A stretch of 64,000 bases of DNA from Mugil cephalus (GCF_022458985.1 NC_061779.1:12941001-13005000), one strand, 5' to 3'; shown: positions 49,814 through 62,219, numbered from the stretch's first letter. Made by a program: numbers and translations. Notes: a model not told the origin generated them from the sequence alone.

Positions 49814-52800
49814 CACCTGAAACTGAACATGAACAGACACAGGACACATGTTCTACAAGAATACTAAGATATGAATGCACATGAAATATCTGTTAGTAGT
49901 GATTCATATTCCAGATGTTGCAGCATAGATTTATGTCCGACTAAAAGTATATTCCCTGAATTCCTTGGCTGGGGCGTGTGTGCGTGTGTGTGTTGAGAAG
50001 AGAGAGACAAGAGAGACAGGGGTGTGAGAGGAAGAGAGAAACACAGCCAGAGAAGAAGAGTTGTGTGTCTATAGTTAGTTAAAATGCCTCTTGTTTGCCT
50101 TTACAGGACCAGGACGAATACAGATGGATATTTATTTATTTTTTCGCGTGAAGACACTATGACCGCATGCAACCTCAAGGTAATTGCACTAAACTGTATT
50201 TTGCACTATCCTGGGGGAAAATATAGCGAAGCTGTGAGAATGTCGGCTTGAATAGTTCACTCCCCGTCTCCGTGTTGTCAAGCCACTGACCAACCATCAG
50301 CTTCCATACTTCAGCCTTTGTTTACAGTGTATCCCACCGCACCGTGCCGCTCTGTGATCCAGACAAACCGAGAGGGATCGCGTTCAGTAACTAGTAACAG
50401 GTGACTCGGTGCACGGGCAAACCAACAAACCCTTGATTTGGTATGAAATACAGGCTGCACAGACCATACACCCCCTCCTCCCCACCGCCAGGATCGCTTC
50501 CTTGCAGCTATTATCGTAAACAAATGACAACACTTACATCTCTGCAGCGACTCTGGTACAAAGCTCCGTACGCTGAATGTGTAGTAGTCCAGAAAACAAT
50601 CGTATAGAGAGCCCACTCATTCCTTATGAATGATCCTCTGCGTTTTTACGGAGCCAGGAGGGGAAAAAACGGGGAGAGGGAGAGAGAGCAGCGGGGTCCA
50701 AGTTGTTACCAAACAACAGTGTAATTAAAGCTACATATAGGCTGTAGTAAACAGAAGATGGGGGACGGAGGGGTTTGTGCGAGCTCCAGAGGTAGAATGA
50801 GTTCTGATCACTGTGGGAGGAAAAACACTTGGCTCTTTATTCCTGCTAATTAGTTTCCTTCAAAAAATGGCTGAGATTACGCCCAGTGCGCATGTGCGTA
50901 ATTGCGCAGACACCGCTAATTAGCCCGTTTGGATCAATAGGATTCCGCGAGAGAGAGAGGGGAGAGAGAGGGAGGGAGGACTGACAGAGGGAGGGGGAGA
51001 GGCTACCGGGGACGCAAAGGAAAGAAGACCAGCGGAAAATATTAAAAAGTATTATGAAATGCAGCAGAGACTGTAGAATTTTATTCTCAAATGTGACGTT
51101 GTAGACGAAACGCCCAAAGGTCCATTTTAAATAAACACACATTTTTTTTGTCTAGAATAGCACATTTAAAGAGTAAACAGCATCGAAAAAAATGTAGAGT
51201 TATGCCATAATACATTTTAAAAATCTGCAAAAGTACAAAAATGTTGAAATAGAGTCAGTATTAACAAAATAGACACATTTAATGTCATTTAAAAGAACAC
51301 GCGATGCCAGAAAACCTTCCTCAAAACGGGACTCTGGCACCGTGATTCACTGTAGAGGACGACAAACACACTACAAGGCCCTTGAGGACTGTTTTAGGAA
51401 TATCATATTGACATCTGATTTCACATAGGCTTCGCCAAAACACGCTCAAATGTAATAGAATTAAATCGCAGTAATTCAATTGAATTTCCGAGTGATGTCT
51501 GCGTTGCGTTGAAAAACTTGAAACGTATGAAAACAAAACTATAGGCCATGGTGACAGCTAAAAAAAGAAAAAAAAAGAAAGAAGAAGAATTAAAGCCATC
51601 ATAGAAAAATGTCGTGCACATATGCTTGAATAGATGAATGAATGAATGAATGAATTCCACCATTTTCCTTTTCTTTTTAGATTGAGCAGGTTATAGGCAA
51701 GGCTGCGGGTCTGGCTTTAGTAAGCGGATTCTCTAGTAAAAAAGAAATCGTCTGTGACATAAAAAAATATACGTGTATTTCTTCGAATTTCTGTGAAATG
51801 TCCATTTCTGTGTTTGTCATCACGGAAGACCTTTAGTGCTTTTTTCTGTTCCGGCCATGCCATATCCTCGCTACTCAGTTCTATTGTTATGATAATACTA
51901 TTGTGAATTTCACGCTGGATGTGCAATCTGTCGATCGTCCATATTTTAGAAGGCAAAAAATGCATTAATTGTAAGATCAAATATCATCTTTTTTCTTCTT
52001 CTTCTTTTAACTTTATTGGGCTTAGATAGTCACAGTTGATCTCGTCCTTATTTCACAAATAAATACAATTTTCGAAATGCAAAAAAAGGTTGCAGTGTCG
52101 TTGCAAAACGTCTCTATAAGCAATAAATTTTTAGGCGTTGTAATATTCTAATATGGAGGTTAAAAAGGCTGTAGCACTGCAGCGAGGTTACTTACAGCTC
52201 ACTGTTCGTGAAACTACTGCACTACAAGGCCGTATCCGAGTAGGACATAAATATGAATACGTTTCTTTGTGTTGTTTTTGAGTGCATTGGCATTTTAGTT
52301 TTAATTTCCGTGGGTTTGGTTTGATTGCTTTGTCGAATTTTGGCGGCTATGTAATCCACAGAATTTACTCATTGGGCCAATTAGATATTATTTTACCATA
52401 CAAAAACATTTAAACTGATGGTCTGGCTCAGGTCACTATCAGAGATTGCAGGTTATCAAAAACGCAAATCAGGTCCTGTTGCGTTTTCTTTGGATTCGGG
52501 GATACATGGACTCTCTGTTAAGTGGGAGACAGTCTGTCATTTTATGAACAAAGACAACGGCTATGAAAGGACGGTGATATAATTTTAACGTTAGTCATTG
52601 TCTGTTTGTGAGTGTGTGGATGCATGTCTGCATGTGTGTGTGTCTATGTGTGTGGGTGTGTGTGGGGGGAGTGGGGGTGTGTGGGGGGTATCTGTCTTTG
52701 TTTATAGGTTTAAATAAATAAATATTTATATATTGAGTTTAAATCAATATGGGGAATGTTCCTTGCCATACTTAAATACTGTAAGCTATGTTAAAATGTA

Positions 52801-55661
52801 AATAGTTATTTTCAATCTTTTATGCATGTCAAAAAAACAAACTAGTAAGATAAAAAAAAAACATTTTCAAAAATGAACTTATTGTGCTTAAGTAGTCTGT
52901 TTGAATCTCACAGTAGTACAATGCTTTTGGAAGAGGTTTCTTGCTGTTTGCATGGCTTATTCATGTAAATTTCCAATTGTATTGGAATTTGTTATTGCAT
53001 TTTTTTCAATTTTATTTAATTTTCCTTTATTTTTTGCCCTTTTTGAAACCATAAGAAATGCATAAGAACATATTTTATGTCCTTGTTGTCACATAATAAT
53101 AGATACATAAACGCAGAACGCTCTTAAAAGCAATTCACACATAATGTAGTTTTTAATAAAACAGAATAGAATCCTCCAACTTGTTTAAACATACACCTTC
53201 ACACAGTTGTGCTCACATACTGTGAGTTCATTTCGTGGAGATAAGTATAGACTTGCAATATTTCCCCAATATTAAAGCTCATGCAAATGCACATTTACAA
53301 ATTACTCACGCTCTCTCTCTGTCTCTCTCACACACACACACACACACACACTCAAACGTGCCCGGGCCTTACTGTAAAACACTCTTTCCATGCCCTCCGG
53401 TGTATGCCAGGGATTTGTTGTTTTCACCGTAATATATAGTTAGCCCTTCCACCAATTTACCCTGTCAGTGCTAATGGGGCAATTAACCACTGCAATACCC
53501 CCCAGGCTGAAGGAGAGCCAAAAGCTCCCCAACTCCAAACTTGTCTTTATGACATTTATATGACAAAATGTGGGGGAAGCTGGGGACCCATCTGACACCT
53601 TGGAGGGTCCTTAATGTCACTCCCTCCCTTGCCCCCGCCCCTTTCTGCCCCGGGGTACGGCTCTGAGCAGGAAGGTGTAATACATCACGTACAGGAGAGT
53701 CTCGGGCTTCGTCCCGGAACAAGAAAAACTTTGCACCGCTTCCCAAAGCTTCTGTGGGACAACTCTGATTTACACACTGTGTCCTGTTGTGCGTGGTCGT
53801 AAATGTAAACACACACAAACACACTTCCAGCTAACATACTCCAACTTGACCTCTCCCTTCATTTGTGCCTTTTTGGTGTCTGTAAGTCCCTTTGTCTGTG
53901 CTCACATTCCCCCTGTCCTTCTTACATCCCCAAGGAGGCAATAACCTCCCTAGCAAGTGCTTCCCCTTGAGCCGTTGTCATAGTAACTTGTGGGCTGGTC
54001 GACATGACAACCCCACCATGGTCCAGAGATAGATGATAGGCCAGAAATGGGGAGGGAGAAGGCACGAGGGGGATTTTCACCCCCTTTAATTTGGTTTGCC
54101 TGATTTTCATTCAAAATATTTTTTTTTTCTGTCTCTCTGAGGGTGAAGTGCAGCCGGCGTCAGCCTACTTTCCATTTATACAGGTATTTACAGGCTGCGA
54201 ACACTGTCGGCATCTGAGCCGCCACGCAAAACAGTTACCTGCCTAGCTTTATGTCACCTGGACGGACACTGTTCAAATAACGTTTCCCAACCTTGTTCTA
54301 TATTTTAATTAATAATACTAGAAACTCAGAAAATGCCATTTTTCTTTTTTGTGTCCCTAAAACAGATACACAGCTGACTATTTTCAGCCAAGGTAAATAA
54401 TACCAAAAACCTACGTGTTTTCACACTTCACTTCACACGGCCATTTTTACGGCACTAGATCCAATGTCTGATATTTACCAAATTCAGTAGGAGCAATTGC
54501 ACATATTTGAATGCCTCCTACAATCACTTAAAACTCGTTCTGTGATTGTCCCCACACCAGCTGACGTGCTGACATTGCCAGACCATGAATAAATCAGGTT
54601 CAGTATTAACGCCCTTCACCCCACCAGTTTGTCAAACATCGAGTCTGGGGATTCACAACTCATTATGAAACGAAATTTTAAAAATTAAAATTTCCAGAAA
54701 TATTCTCTGAGTAGGGCAGCTGTTATAAGAAGCAGGGCACAGACGTTGATGTTTGACCGTATACATTTTCTCAATTACAGTCCACTTTTCCTATTTATTA
54801 GAGCTGTCCTGTTTTTATTAGAGGTGAGTAGGGTGGTCGATCTGTAAGAAGAAACATCCTCTCCAGACATCCTCAATCCCAGCCAGCTCACGGGACGCTG
54901 CCCCTCATCTGACCCTGATCTATGACCCCTGGGCACAGGGTTGCTAGCAAAAAGAGATATTTCCTCCAAGGATCAATAAGTATCACCATTAATCAGGACT
55001 AATAAATAATATTATATTTCGGATACATCAAATGTTTGCCATTTATCAAATATAATAATTTCACTGGCTAACTGAAAACAGTATAAATTAAGCCAAGCAT
55101 TTTGAAGATAAAAATATAAAAACAAAATCGATACAGCTGAATGATAAGCTAAACGAGTTTCCATCAATAATCCCTGTGGCTTCCCGATTCTATTGGTTCC
55201 TGTAATCCTTCTTCACTGCATTGATTTGAAGATTTTTTTTAAAAAAAATATATACAAATTGTTTATGTAGAGTATATATATCCACTAGATTTCACATTTT
55301 ATTTATCATCTTAATGATAGAAATTCATTTGTAATGACAAATGGTGAGGTACATGTTTGTATCTAATTAAAAGATTTGCTCAGGTTTGCCTCAGTTAAGC
55401 CATGTAAAAGAAATCTGTAATTCACATCTGTACAACAACACCAGTCCCATCGAAGCAAAACTGAAAAGCTTCTACCTCAGGTGTTGCCACATTTGATCGT
55501 ATCACAAACCTACAGTGTCGGGTGTGTTCTCAGTATCTTCCCTTTGTACTCCCCTGTGTTTCTCACCGGGCCTCCTGTTTGTGTGAATGTTTCTTTTCTT
55601 TTTCTTTTTTTTTCAGTATTTGACATGTGTGCTTCTTTTCATTTTTTTGCAGAGTCTGCCT

Positions 55662-55725
55662 TTGACAGATGAATTTCCCTTGGGGGATCAATAAAGTGCA
55701 TCATCTTATCTCATCTCATCACCAC
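55662..55725 (+). repeat. 3' tail of a fish non-LTR retroposon
   Basis: The motif 'gaatttcccttgggggatcaa' followed by TAAAGT and a (TCATC/TCTCA)n simple tail is the typical 3' end of several fish LINE families. The 5' part is not recognisable. Confidence 0.65.
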
Positions 55726-55838
55726 GGCCTTGGCCTCCTAGAGCAGGACATTAATAACGTTAATGTTACATGTAGATGAGCATGCTTACAGGTAGCATAT
55801 ATTTAGATTTAGCCATACTCAACCACTTAAGACAGATA

Positions 55839-55840
<2 letters not shown>

Positions 55841-55934
<94 letters not shown>
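55841..55934 (+). repeat. (AGAT)n tetranucleotide microsatellite
   Basis: About 23 uninterrupted AGAT units. Confidence 0.98.
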
Positions 55935-56130
55935 CTTATTTATAAATTTATTTCGTTTCCAGTGCATATTTAATGGATCCGCTAAAAAACATGCCTTCAA
56001 ACTGAGCAACAGCGCCCTTCAGTGGATGAACGTATAACTGAAAATAGCCATACAGCAAAATAAATAAATAAACCGAAGGTCTCTTCTCGGACACCGTACA
56101 TTCGCGGAAGTTGTACTAGTTTAGTGAGAC

Positions 56131-57351
56131 ATGGCGGGTGTCTCTGAGTAATTGTACAGAAAAATATTTCTCAGTTGACAAGGTGTTCTTGTCTCATTGC
56201 AGGAGTTTGAAGATGGACGATGAATGGGAAGAGGAGGTAACTTTTATGTAATGTCGTCATTGTGCTATTTTAATTGTAGCGGCGTTTGCCTCATGTAGCC
56301 GATTTATTGACAGGTGGGTTCACAGAGATTTAAGAAATAAACGACTGAGTTAGCATTGCGGCATTAGTTTAATCTTTTCATGTTGGAGTCGGACAAACTT
56401 AAAAAAACGACATTCATTGTTCACGTTTACTATGTAAAAAGTATTATTCATTTTAATCCTTGTCGTGTGTTTAGGAGCAGCTTGTTGTGGTGGAGGTCTC
56501 TGGTATAATCAACAGTGAGTCCCTGTCTCGGAGCACTTGCAAGATTTTGGTGAGTGTTGGACACGTTCAAAAATAGGGGATATTAATATAAACACAGCAA
56601 TTCTCTGAGGGCAGCTTGACAGACCTTTTTTTTTTTTTTTTCTCATTTGGATTGAAGGATGTTGACAGTGAGAGGCCCATGATGCAAATTGGACAGTATG
56701 TGTTTGCAGGGGAATATGAAGGTAAGAATACATCTTTAACTTAAAAGCATTAATTTTTAATTAGTGATATTTTACCTAATGTTGGTACATGACTTACTGG
56801 CTATTATAAATGGTACAATATAAAATTAGAAGCACATTTTTAATGTATCATCTTCAAATATAAAACATATTTTGTAATTTGTTTTTGCCTCTCTTCAAAG
56901 ACACTTTGGGAACTTGTGTGCTGTTCGAGGAGACACAACGAAAGGGTAAGTTTGTGCTCCTTTCAGTGTTTATAGATATATATCTGTTATTTGTGTTTCC
57001 TGAGCTTCCTTTTCCCAAATGTCTCCAGGAAAAGCCAACAGTGGTACAGACTTGAAATACATGTGCCACACTGCGAAGAAACTGAAAATGCAGCGAATCT
57101 TTCTCACTGACAAGAAAGAGGGAGAAACAAGTGCAGGTCAGTTAAGTTTGTACTACTACAGCGTTTTAGTGCACAGGTGCTCAAAACTACAATGTTTAAA
57201 ACTATAATATGTTTTCCTTGCAGAGAGTGAAGTTGTTGGAGAAGAAAGAAACACATCCTGTGAGCTCATTGAAGAAGAAAACGATAACCAGCAGACAGAA
57301 GAAGAAATGGGCCACAGCAACACAGATTTGGAAGACTCTGCAGTAGGCTGA
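56131..57351 (+). CDS. gtf3c6: General transcription factor IIIC subunit 6
   Basis: Seven exons: 56,131-56,147, 56,203-56,236, 56,475-56,549, 56,658-56,721, 56,901-56,945, 57,029-57,136 and 57,224-57,351, giving 156 aa. The first exon supplies only five codons plus two bases (MAGVS) and joins in frame to an acidic stretch (DDEWEEEEQ); an internal ATG at 56,213 would give a slightly shorter form. The conserved core is QLVVVEVSGIINSE, then MQIGQYVFAGEYEDTLGTCVLFEE, then MCHTAKKLKMQRIFLTDKKEGE. This small subunit (TFIIIC35) belongs to the tau-A part of TFIIIC, which recruits RNA polymerase III to tRNA genes in the nucleus. The acidic tail is shorter than in mammals (human protein about 213 aa). 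An ETS-like CGGAAG near 56,105 suggests a housekeeping promoter. Confidence 0.93.
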
Positions 57352-57494
57352 AATATGGAGTCTTTGTTATATTACTAACTCCCCAGATGACGAGTCTTCG
57401 ATTTCCTGCACTTGTGTGACTGTCAAGGACGCTCAGAAACAGACAGTTCAAAAACAGTAGGATTAATGTTTACAAAAAGAGGTTGCACTTTTAC

Positions 57495-57500
57495 AATAAA
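57495..57500 (+). terminator. gtf3c6: gtf3c6 polyadenylation signal
   Basis: AATAAA 144 nt after the stop codon; a short 3' UTR is usual for this kind of gene. Confidence 0.75.
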
Positions 57501-57509
57501 AAACATTCT

Positions 57510-58790
57510 GTGAAGTGCTGGACTAAACCGAAGTGTATTACGAAAAAAATTAAAATGGTTGCACATCTCAAATTGTAAAACACACGTTAAAATCCTCAAC
57601 CATTTCACTTTGGTTGACATCAAACAAAGTGCCTCCTTAGAGCTCAATGCTTTGAGGAAGGTCTGGTGACTTTTTTCTTCTTTTTTTTTTTTTTACATCA
57701 AATCTCAGAAAACAGAAGGCTGTTGAACATTTTGCCATTTGAGGATTGCTACAGTTGGATTTATATGCAGCAGTAATAAGGATAAGTGTCTGTTTCACTT
57801 TTAGCTTTGTACCATGCCAATTCTTTTCCAGACATGTTTCAGAATCAATATATTAAATATTTAGCACAAACGTAGTTAAATTACACTTTGAGCAAAAACT
57901 GCAATTTATGAATATGTAAATCCCTTCCTTTCATATTCACGTTGGTGGGCAGTTGATATGAAGTGGGATCCCTCAGCTTAGCAGGAGTCCTATCATTTTG
58001 TTTCTCCTGATCTGTTTCTGTTTCTGGTGATCATGACATACATCCTCCAGCAGAGGGAGGAAGATGTACGTAAAGCAGACCAGACATTGCATTAATAACA
58101 TTCTTCCTGTGAAATCTGTTCACAACTGTCCCTCTTAAAGTACAGGCTGGGTTTTTTTAGCGATTCCATTTGTGAACATATTTGGAGGTCGTCTTTGTTG
58201 CATTTGTCAACATTTCTTTGGTAATGTCAACAAACAATTAGGTGCAAAGTCCTCTTCACTTCAAATAAGTGAAAAGTGTATGTCCCTTGGCTTTTAATTA
58301 AATTAAAAAAAAGACCCCAATATTTCTGATTTATTTGATTATGAGTTATGAAATAGTTTGATTAGTGTTTCATTGCTGTCAAAGATATATGCTTTCATGG
58401 AGTTGATCTTATCTTGTTTTTTTATTTATTAATACATTTCATTTTGTGGATTTTGTATTTCACTTCAAAGGTCTGTCAACCAGGTTTTCTTTAAGAATTC
58501 AAATCAAATCAAGCTTTATTGTCATTTTGACATGCATACAAGTGTAATTCAGACAGCATGAAATTGCGGTTTTCTCAGGGATCTGTGCAGACTGCAAAAA
58601 TAGGTTCTTCTCTCGAATCAGCGGTTCAGCAGACTAGCAGCTTGTGGTAGAAAACTGTTCCTCAGTCAGTTCTGTATGTATATTTCGTTACTAAACAGCG
58701 GCATTTATTTGTGCTCGTCTTTTTTCATTAAAAACACTTTATTAAATATACAGGTCCGAAGCTGCTTACTTGTCCCTTTAAGTGTAGTGT
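57510..58790. other. Intergenic spacer between gtf3c6 and calumenin
   Basis: AT-rich, no gene seen. Includes one interspersed repeat copy at 58,497-58,670. Confidence 0.6.
58497..58670. repeat. Degenerate interspersed repeat (fish family, copy 2)
   Basis: Begins 'caaatcaagctttattgtcat', continues with 'catgcatacaagtgtaa' and 'atgaaattgcggtt', and ends with 'gtagaaaactgttcctcagtc'. The order of motifs parallels 5,040-5,350. The family is unnamed here. Confidence 0.55.
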
Positions 58791-58827
58791 CAGATTTATG
58801 AATGAACTAAGTTTTGTTGACTTTGAG

Positions 58828-59013
58828 GACGTGGCGGTTCTCGGCCAATCCAATCAACGGTGCTCCCTTGAAGTGGACCAATCAGATGGCGACATCGCAC
58901 TCGGCTTCTCGGAGCCTGATTGGTCGGTTGCCGTTTTAGCACAGGAAGCGTATGGGTGTGTTTCCGAGGGGAGGGGCTAATAGCTGCTGCGACGAACTTC
59001 CCTCAAGACACCG
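58828..59013 (+). promoter_or_regulatory. calu: Calumenin promoter and first non-coding exon
   Basis: Four CCAAT-type boxes (58,845-58,849, 58,850-58,854, 58,878-58,882 and inverted ATTGG at 58,919-58,923) lie just before a GC-rich leader. The leader ends at a consensus donor (exon end 59,013, GTGAGT). A GGACGTGG at 58,827-58,834 resembles the XBP1/ATF6-type UPR core. The region lacks a TATA box. The first intron runs to an acceptor near 60,157 or 60,175. Confidence 0.6.
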
Positions 59014-60176
59014 GTGAGTTCTCTCTGCCAGTTTTTGCTTCGAAATATAAAACCCGGTTAAAATGCGTTTCGTTTTAGGCAGTTGTTCTGAAAGTCCTCA
59101 TTTTAGTGACTGTAATTATGTGTCTGTACCTTTACTGGACGAGTCAGGGAGTGAAGCTAGCAGCCTATGCTGGGTTAGCCTGGCTGGTGCTACCTTCTTT
59201 TGGATAGTAACGGTTGCTAATAAGAAATAACGGTACCAAACTGTAGCTACCGGCCAAAAAACAAGCGTATGATGTGGGTAAAGGTGTGTCGTTTTTAAAC
59301 AATTAATAATACTGACAAACGTGTTTCAGCAATAGGACAGTGAAAACAGGCTATTCTTCTAATAAGGAAACATATCGATATTATTTCAGTCTCAACCCGT
59401 CTACTAATCTATTAGCGCTGGTTAAGTCTTTGCCGTATTTTAAGATATGTGAGTGAATATTTGTCTTTAAAAAAAAAACTCCTGACAGCAATTTACTGTG
59501 CCACGTTCATACGTATATTCAGCTTCTAATTAAATAAATATAACGTTACAGCAAGCTTAAACCTACGCAAGCTAATAGAACCGGACACTAACACCATACA
59601 CGTATGAGCGTTGTAAGTTTTTTTTTCGTGTTGTTTCAAATGACTTAAAAGGTAATTTCATATATATATATTTGTGGCAAAGTTGAACTGTGTGGTTTCT
59701 TACTCAGAGGGGCATGTTTAGACTGGTCTTATTGGGTTTAATCCTTCCATAAAACAATACAATCCGTGACAGAACACTCTCATTAACCACTAATCAGCTA
59801 TTCTCTAAAACATTAAAAATTAAGCTTGATCTTTATAATACATAATTCAACAGTTTCTGAATTGTTTTGTGTGAACGGCTGTGATGAGATACTGAAAATT
59901 GTTGAGCTGGTGGTAATATAATGTAAGGGTTGTCAACGATTGCACCACCTGGAAATTACCAGCCACAGCTGGATTCTTTTGCCAGCACAGTGAATCATAC
60001 ATCTCTTGGATTTACAGAGTTGAGTAACCCTAAGTCAAAAGTAGTCATCAGTACTGACAGAAACTATAAACTAACAAACGTGGTGTAGAAATGGAACAAA
60101 TTACCCCGTCCTGGACAATGACCGCTTCTGTACCTTTTTTTTCCTCCCCACCTCTAGTTTAGATCGTGTTTGCAGG

Positions 60177-62219
60177 ATGGAGCTGAGGCCTCTCATCATG
60201 TGCTTTGCCCTCTGTGTGGTTTACGCCACCAGCAAACCCACAGAGAAGAAGGAACGCGTTCACCACGATGAACCTCTCAGCAACCGAGAGCACGACGATG
60301 CAGAGAACTTTGACTATGACCATGAGGCCTTTCTGGGACAAGAAGAGGCGAAGACCTTTGACCAGCTCACGCCCGAGGAGAGCAAGGAGAGGCTCGGGTA
60401 AGACCGCACCACTTCCTCTTCTGTTAACTGGAGTACTTGGGTTATGTAAAAACTCTTTTGTTAAATCAGTTTTAGTAGGCCCCATGTACTGTAGATTCTC
60501 TGCTATTCCAATGACACAGATTCACTTCACCGAAGCAGCAGCAAAGATTGTCTGAGGTGAAAAAATCTAAGTTTCGTATAATCTTTTTTTTTTTTAAATC
60601 ATGCCTCACTTCATTTATTTTATTTATTTCTTTGTCATACCTTATCTGCTGTTGTACAGTTTTGTTTTATGCACCGCTCTTCGCCCTCCTAATTGCCCTT
60701 TGGAGAAAAATAAAGTTTTTTCTGATTCTGATTCTGATCTCTCTGCAGCATGTTGGTTGAACGTATAGATGAAGATAAAGATGGATATGTGACTGCCGAG
60801 GAGATGAAAAGGTGGATCAAGCATGCACAGAAGAGGTGGATCTACGATGATGTGGATAGGCAGTGGAAGAGTCACGACCTTAACGAGGATAACGTGGTGT
60901 CTTGGGAGGAGTACAGGAATGCCACATATGGATACATTCTTGGTGCGGCGGCAGAAAATATTCATTACATATACTATTTTATTTTTTCCTCACTTTTCTA
61001 GACTGAAATTGTGACCTCTGACTTGCAGACGACCCTGACCCCGAAGATGGCTTCAGCTACAGGCAGATGATGGCTCGCGATGAGAGGAGATTCAAAATGG
61101 CAGACCAGGACCATGACATGAAAGCCAACAAGGAGGAGTTCACAGCTTTCCTCCACCCTGAGGAGTATGACCACATGAAGGACATTGTAGTGCTGGTGAG
61201 TGACTCTCACACCGTTGTTAAATGATGACACCAACACTGAATATTTGTCATCCCTTCTCACAGTTCTGCATTCTGTTTTATTTCCACAGGAAACTATGGA
61301 AGACATTGACAAGAATGGAGATGGTTTAATTGACCTGGATGAGTACATAGGTGAGTTCTTACAGCAGCTGTAGTTTACACCTTACGATTTACGGTTGTAT
61401 TGGGGGCGGCTCAATACGGTTTAGAGAATGCAAGGTTATGTAAAGGACCACTTCAGAAGCGTTTATGTAGTGTGCTTAGTTGTTTAACCTGCCACTGCAA
61501 ATACTGTATGTGAGAATTTGTATAGGGATGTAACAGCGGTGATGTATAAGTACTCAGTCCCTCATGCCGTCTGTTCCTTACTTTTTTGTTTCATAGGTGA
61601 CATGTACAACCAGGATGGAGACGCCACAGAACCTGAGTGGGTGAAGACGGAGAGGGAGCAGTTTACTGAATTCAGAGACAAAAACAAAGATGGCAAAATG
61701 GACAAGGAGGAGACGAGGGACTGGATCCTGCCTAGCGACTATGACCATGCTGATGCAGAGGCCAAGCATCTGGTCTATGAGTCAGATGTAGACAAAGTAC
61801 GTACCGTAAAAGATTTTAAATTTAATCAGAATTATGTGTTTCAAATGCGTTTTACTTTGTGCCTCTTTCATTGAGCATTGGTGGAGGTGGATGTGCATGA
61901 TTGTGAATGATGAGGATAAAACTGTAAAAATGTCTGTAGGCCTCCAAATTAATGAATCAAGATGAGAAACGATGCAAACGCCCAGTGACACAAGTGCAAA
62001 AATATGAAATATGCACAAACACTGACATTTATCCTATTGTTCATTAATAGTCAAGTAAGTTTTTATACATTGACATAGTACAGGGCTGATTGCGTGTTTA
62101 TCTCCCTCTGTCAGGATGGCCGACTGACCAAGGCAGAAATCGTGGATAAGTATGACTTGTTCGTGGGCAGCCAGGCGACTGACTTCGGGGAGGCTCTGAC
62201 TCGACACGACGAGTTCTAA
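60177..62219 (+). CDS. calu: Calumenin (CREC family Ca2+-binding ER protein)
   Basis: Six coding exons: 60,177-60,397, 60,749-60,942, 61,029-61,195, 61,290-61,350, 61,597-61,796 and 62,115-62,219; 315 aa, the same length as human calumenin. An N-terminal signal peptide ([19 protein letters not shown]) is followed by [30 protein letters not shown], and the protein ends in the ER retention signal HDEF. Six EF-hand loops can be read: [60 protein letters not shown] and [12 protein letters not shown]. The central Gly of the second and third loops is replaced. Calumenin binds Ca2+ in the secretory pathway and modulates SERCA2, ryanodine receptor and vitamin K gamma-carboxylation. The donor of the exon ending at 60,942 (GTGCGG) is weak but forced by the frame. 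Teleosts often keep two copies (calua, calub); I cannot say which this is. Confidence 0.96.
60580..60745 (+). repeat. Retroposon 3' tail inside calumenin intron
   Basis: A T-rich segment, then 'cctaattgccctttgg', AATAAAG, and a (TTCTGA)n simple tail at about 60,718-60,740. It resembles the 3' end of the retroposon at 55,662-55,725. The simple tail ends about 8 bases before the splice acceptor of the next exon. Confidence 0.6.

Larger units (their letters stand above)
48103..50660 (-). other. zfhx2: Candidate 5' UTR exon and first intron of the zfhx gene
   Basis: The minus strand has a consensus donor GTAAGT with exon end at 50,538, in a CpG-containing stretch (50,300-50,700). It also has an acceptor at 48,104-48,105 just before the in-frame TAA and the start ATG. 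Joining the two gives a leader with a short upstream open frame (starting MSGLSIRL). The plus-strand interval 48,180-50,300 otherwise shows T-runs and two microsatellites. This exon is predicted by signals only. Confidence 0.4.
50661..56100. other. Intergenic region between zfhx and gtf3c6
   Basis: No gene supported. The first 350 bases include a GC-rich NRF1-like sequence (TGCGCATGTGC, near 50,887-50,897) and TAATTA cores, fitting the upstream promoter side of the zfhx gene. The rest is AT-rich with GT-rich patches (52,610-52,690), a (CA)n run at 53,328-53,351, and retroposon and (GATA)n repeats near 55.66-55.93 kb. Confidence 0.55.

Noticed and set aside
52610-52690. GT/G-rich patch as a possible telomere-like or structured element
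   Set aside because: Irregular (GTGTGG) simple sequence without a consistent unit; no sign of function.
58798-58980. 60-codon open frame in the calumenin promoter
   Set aside because: It covers the CCAAT boxes upstream of the likely start site and has no homology.
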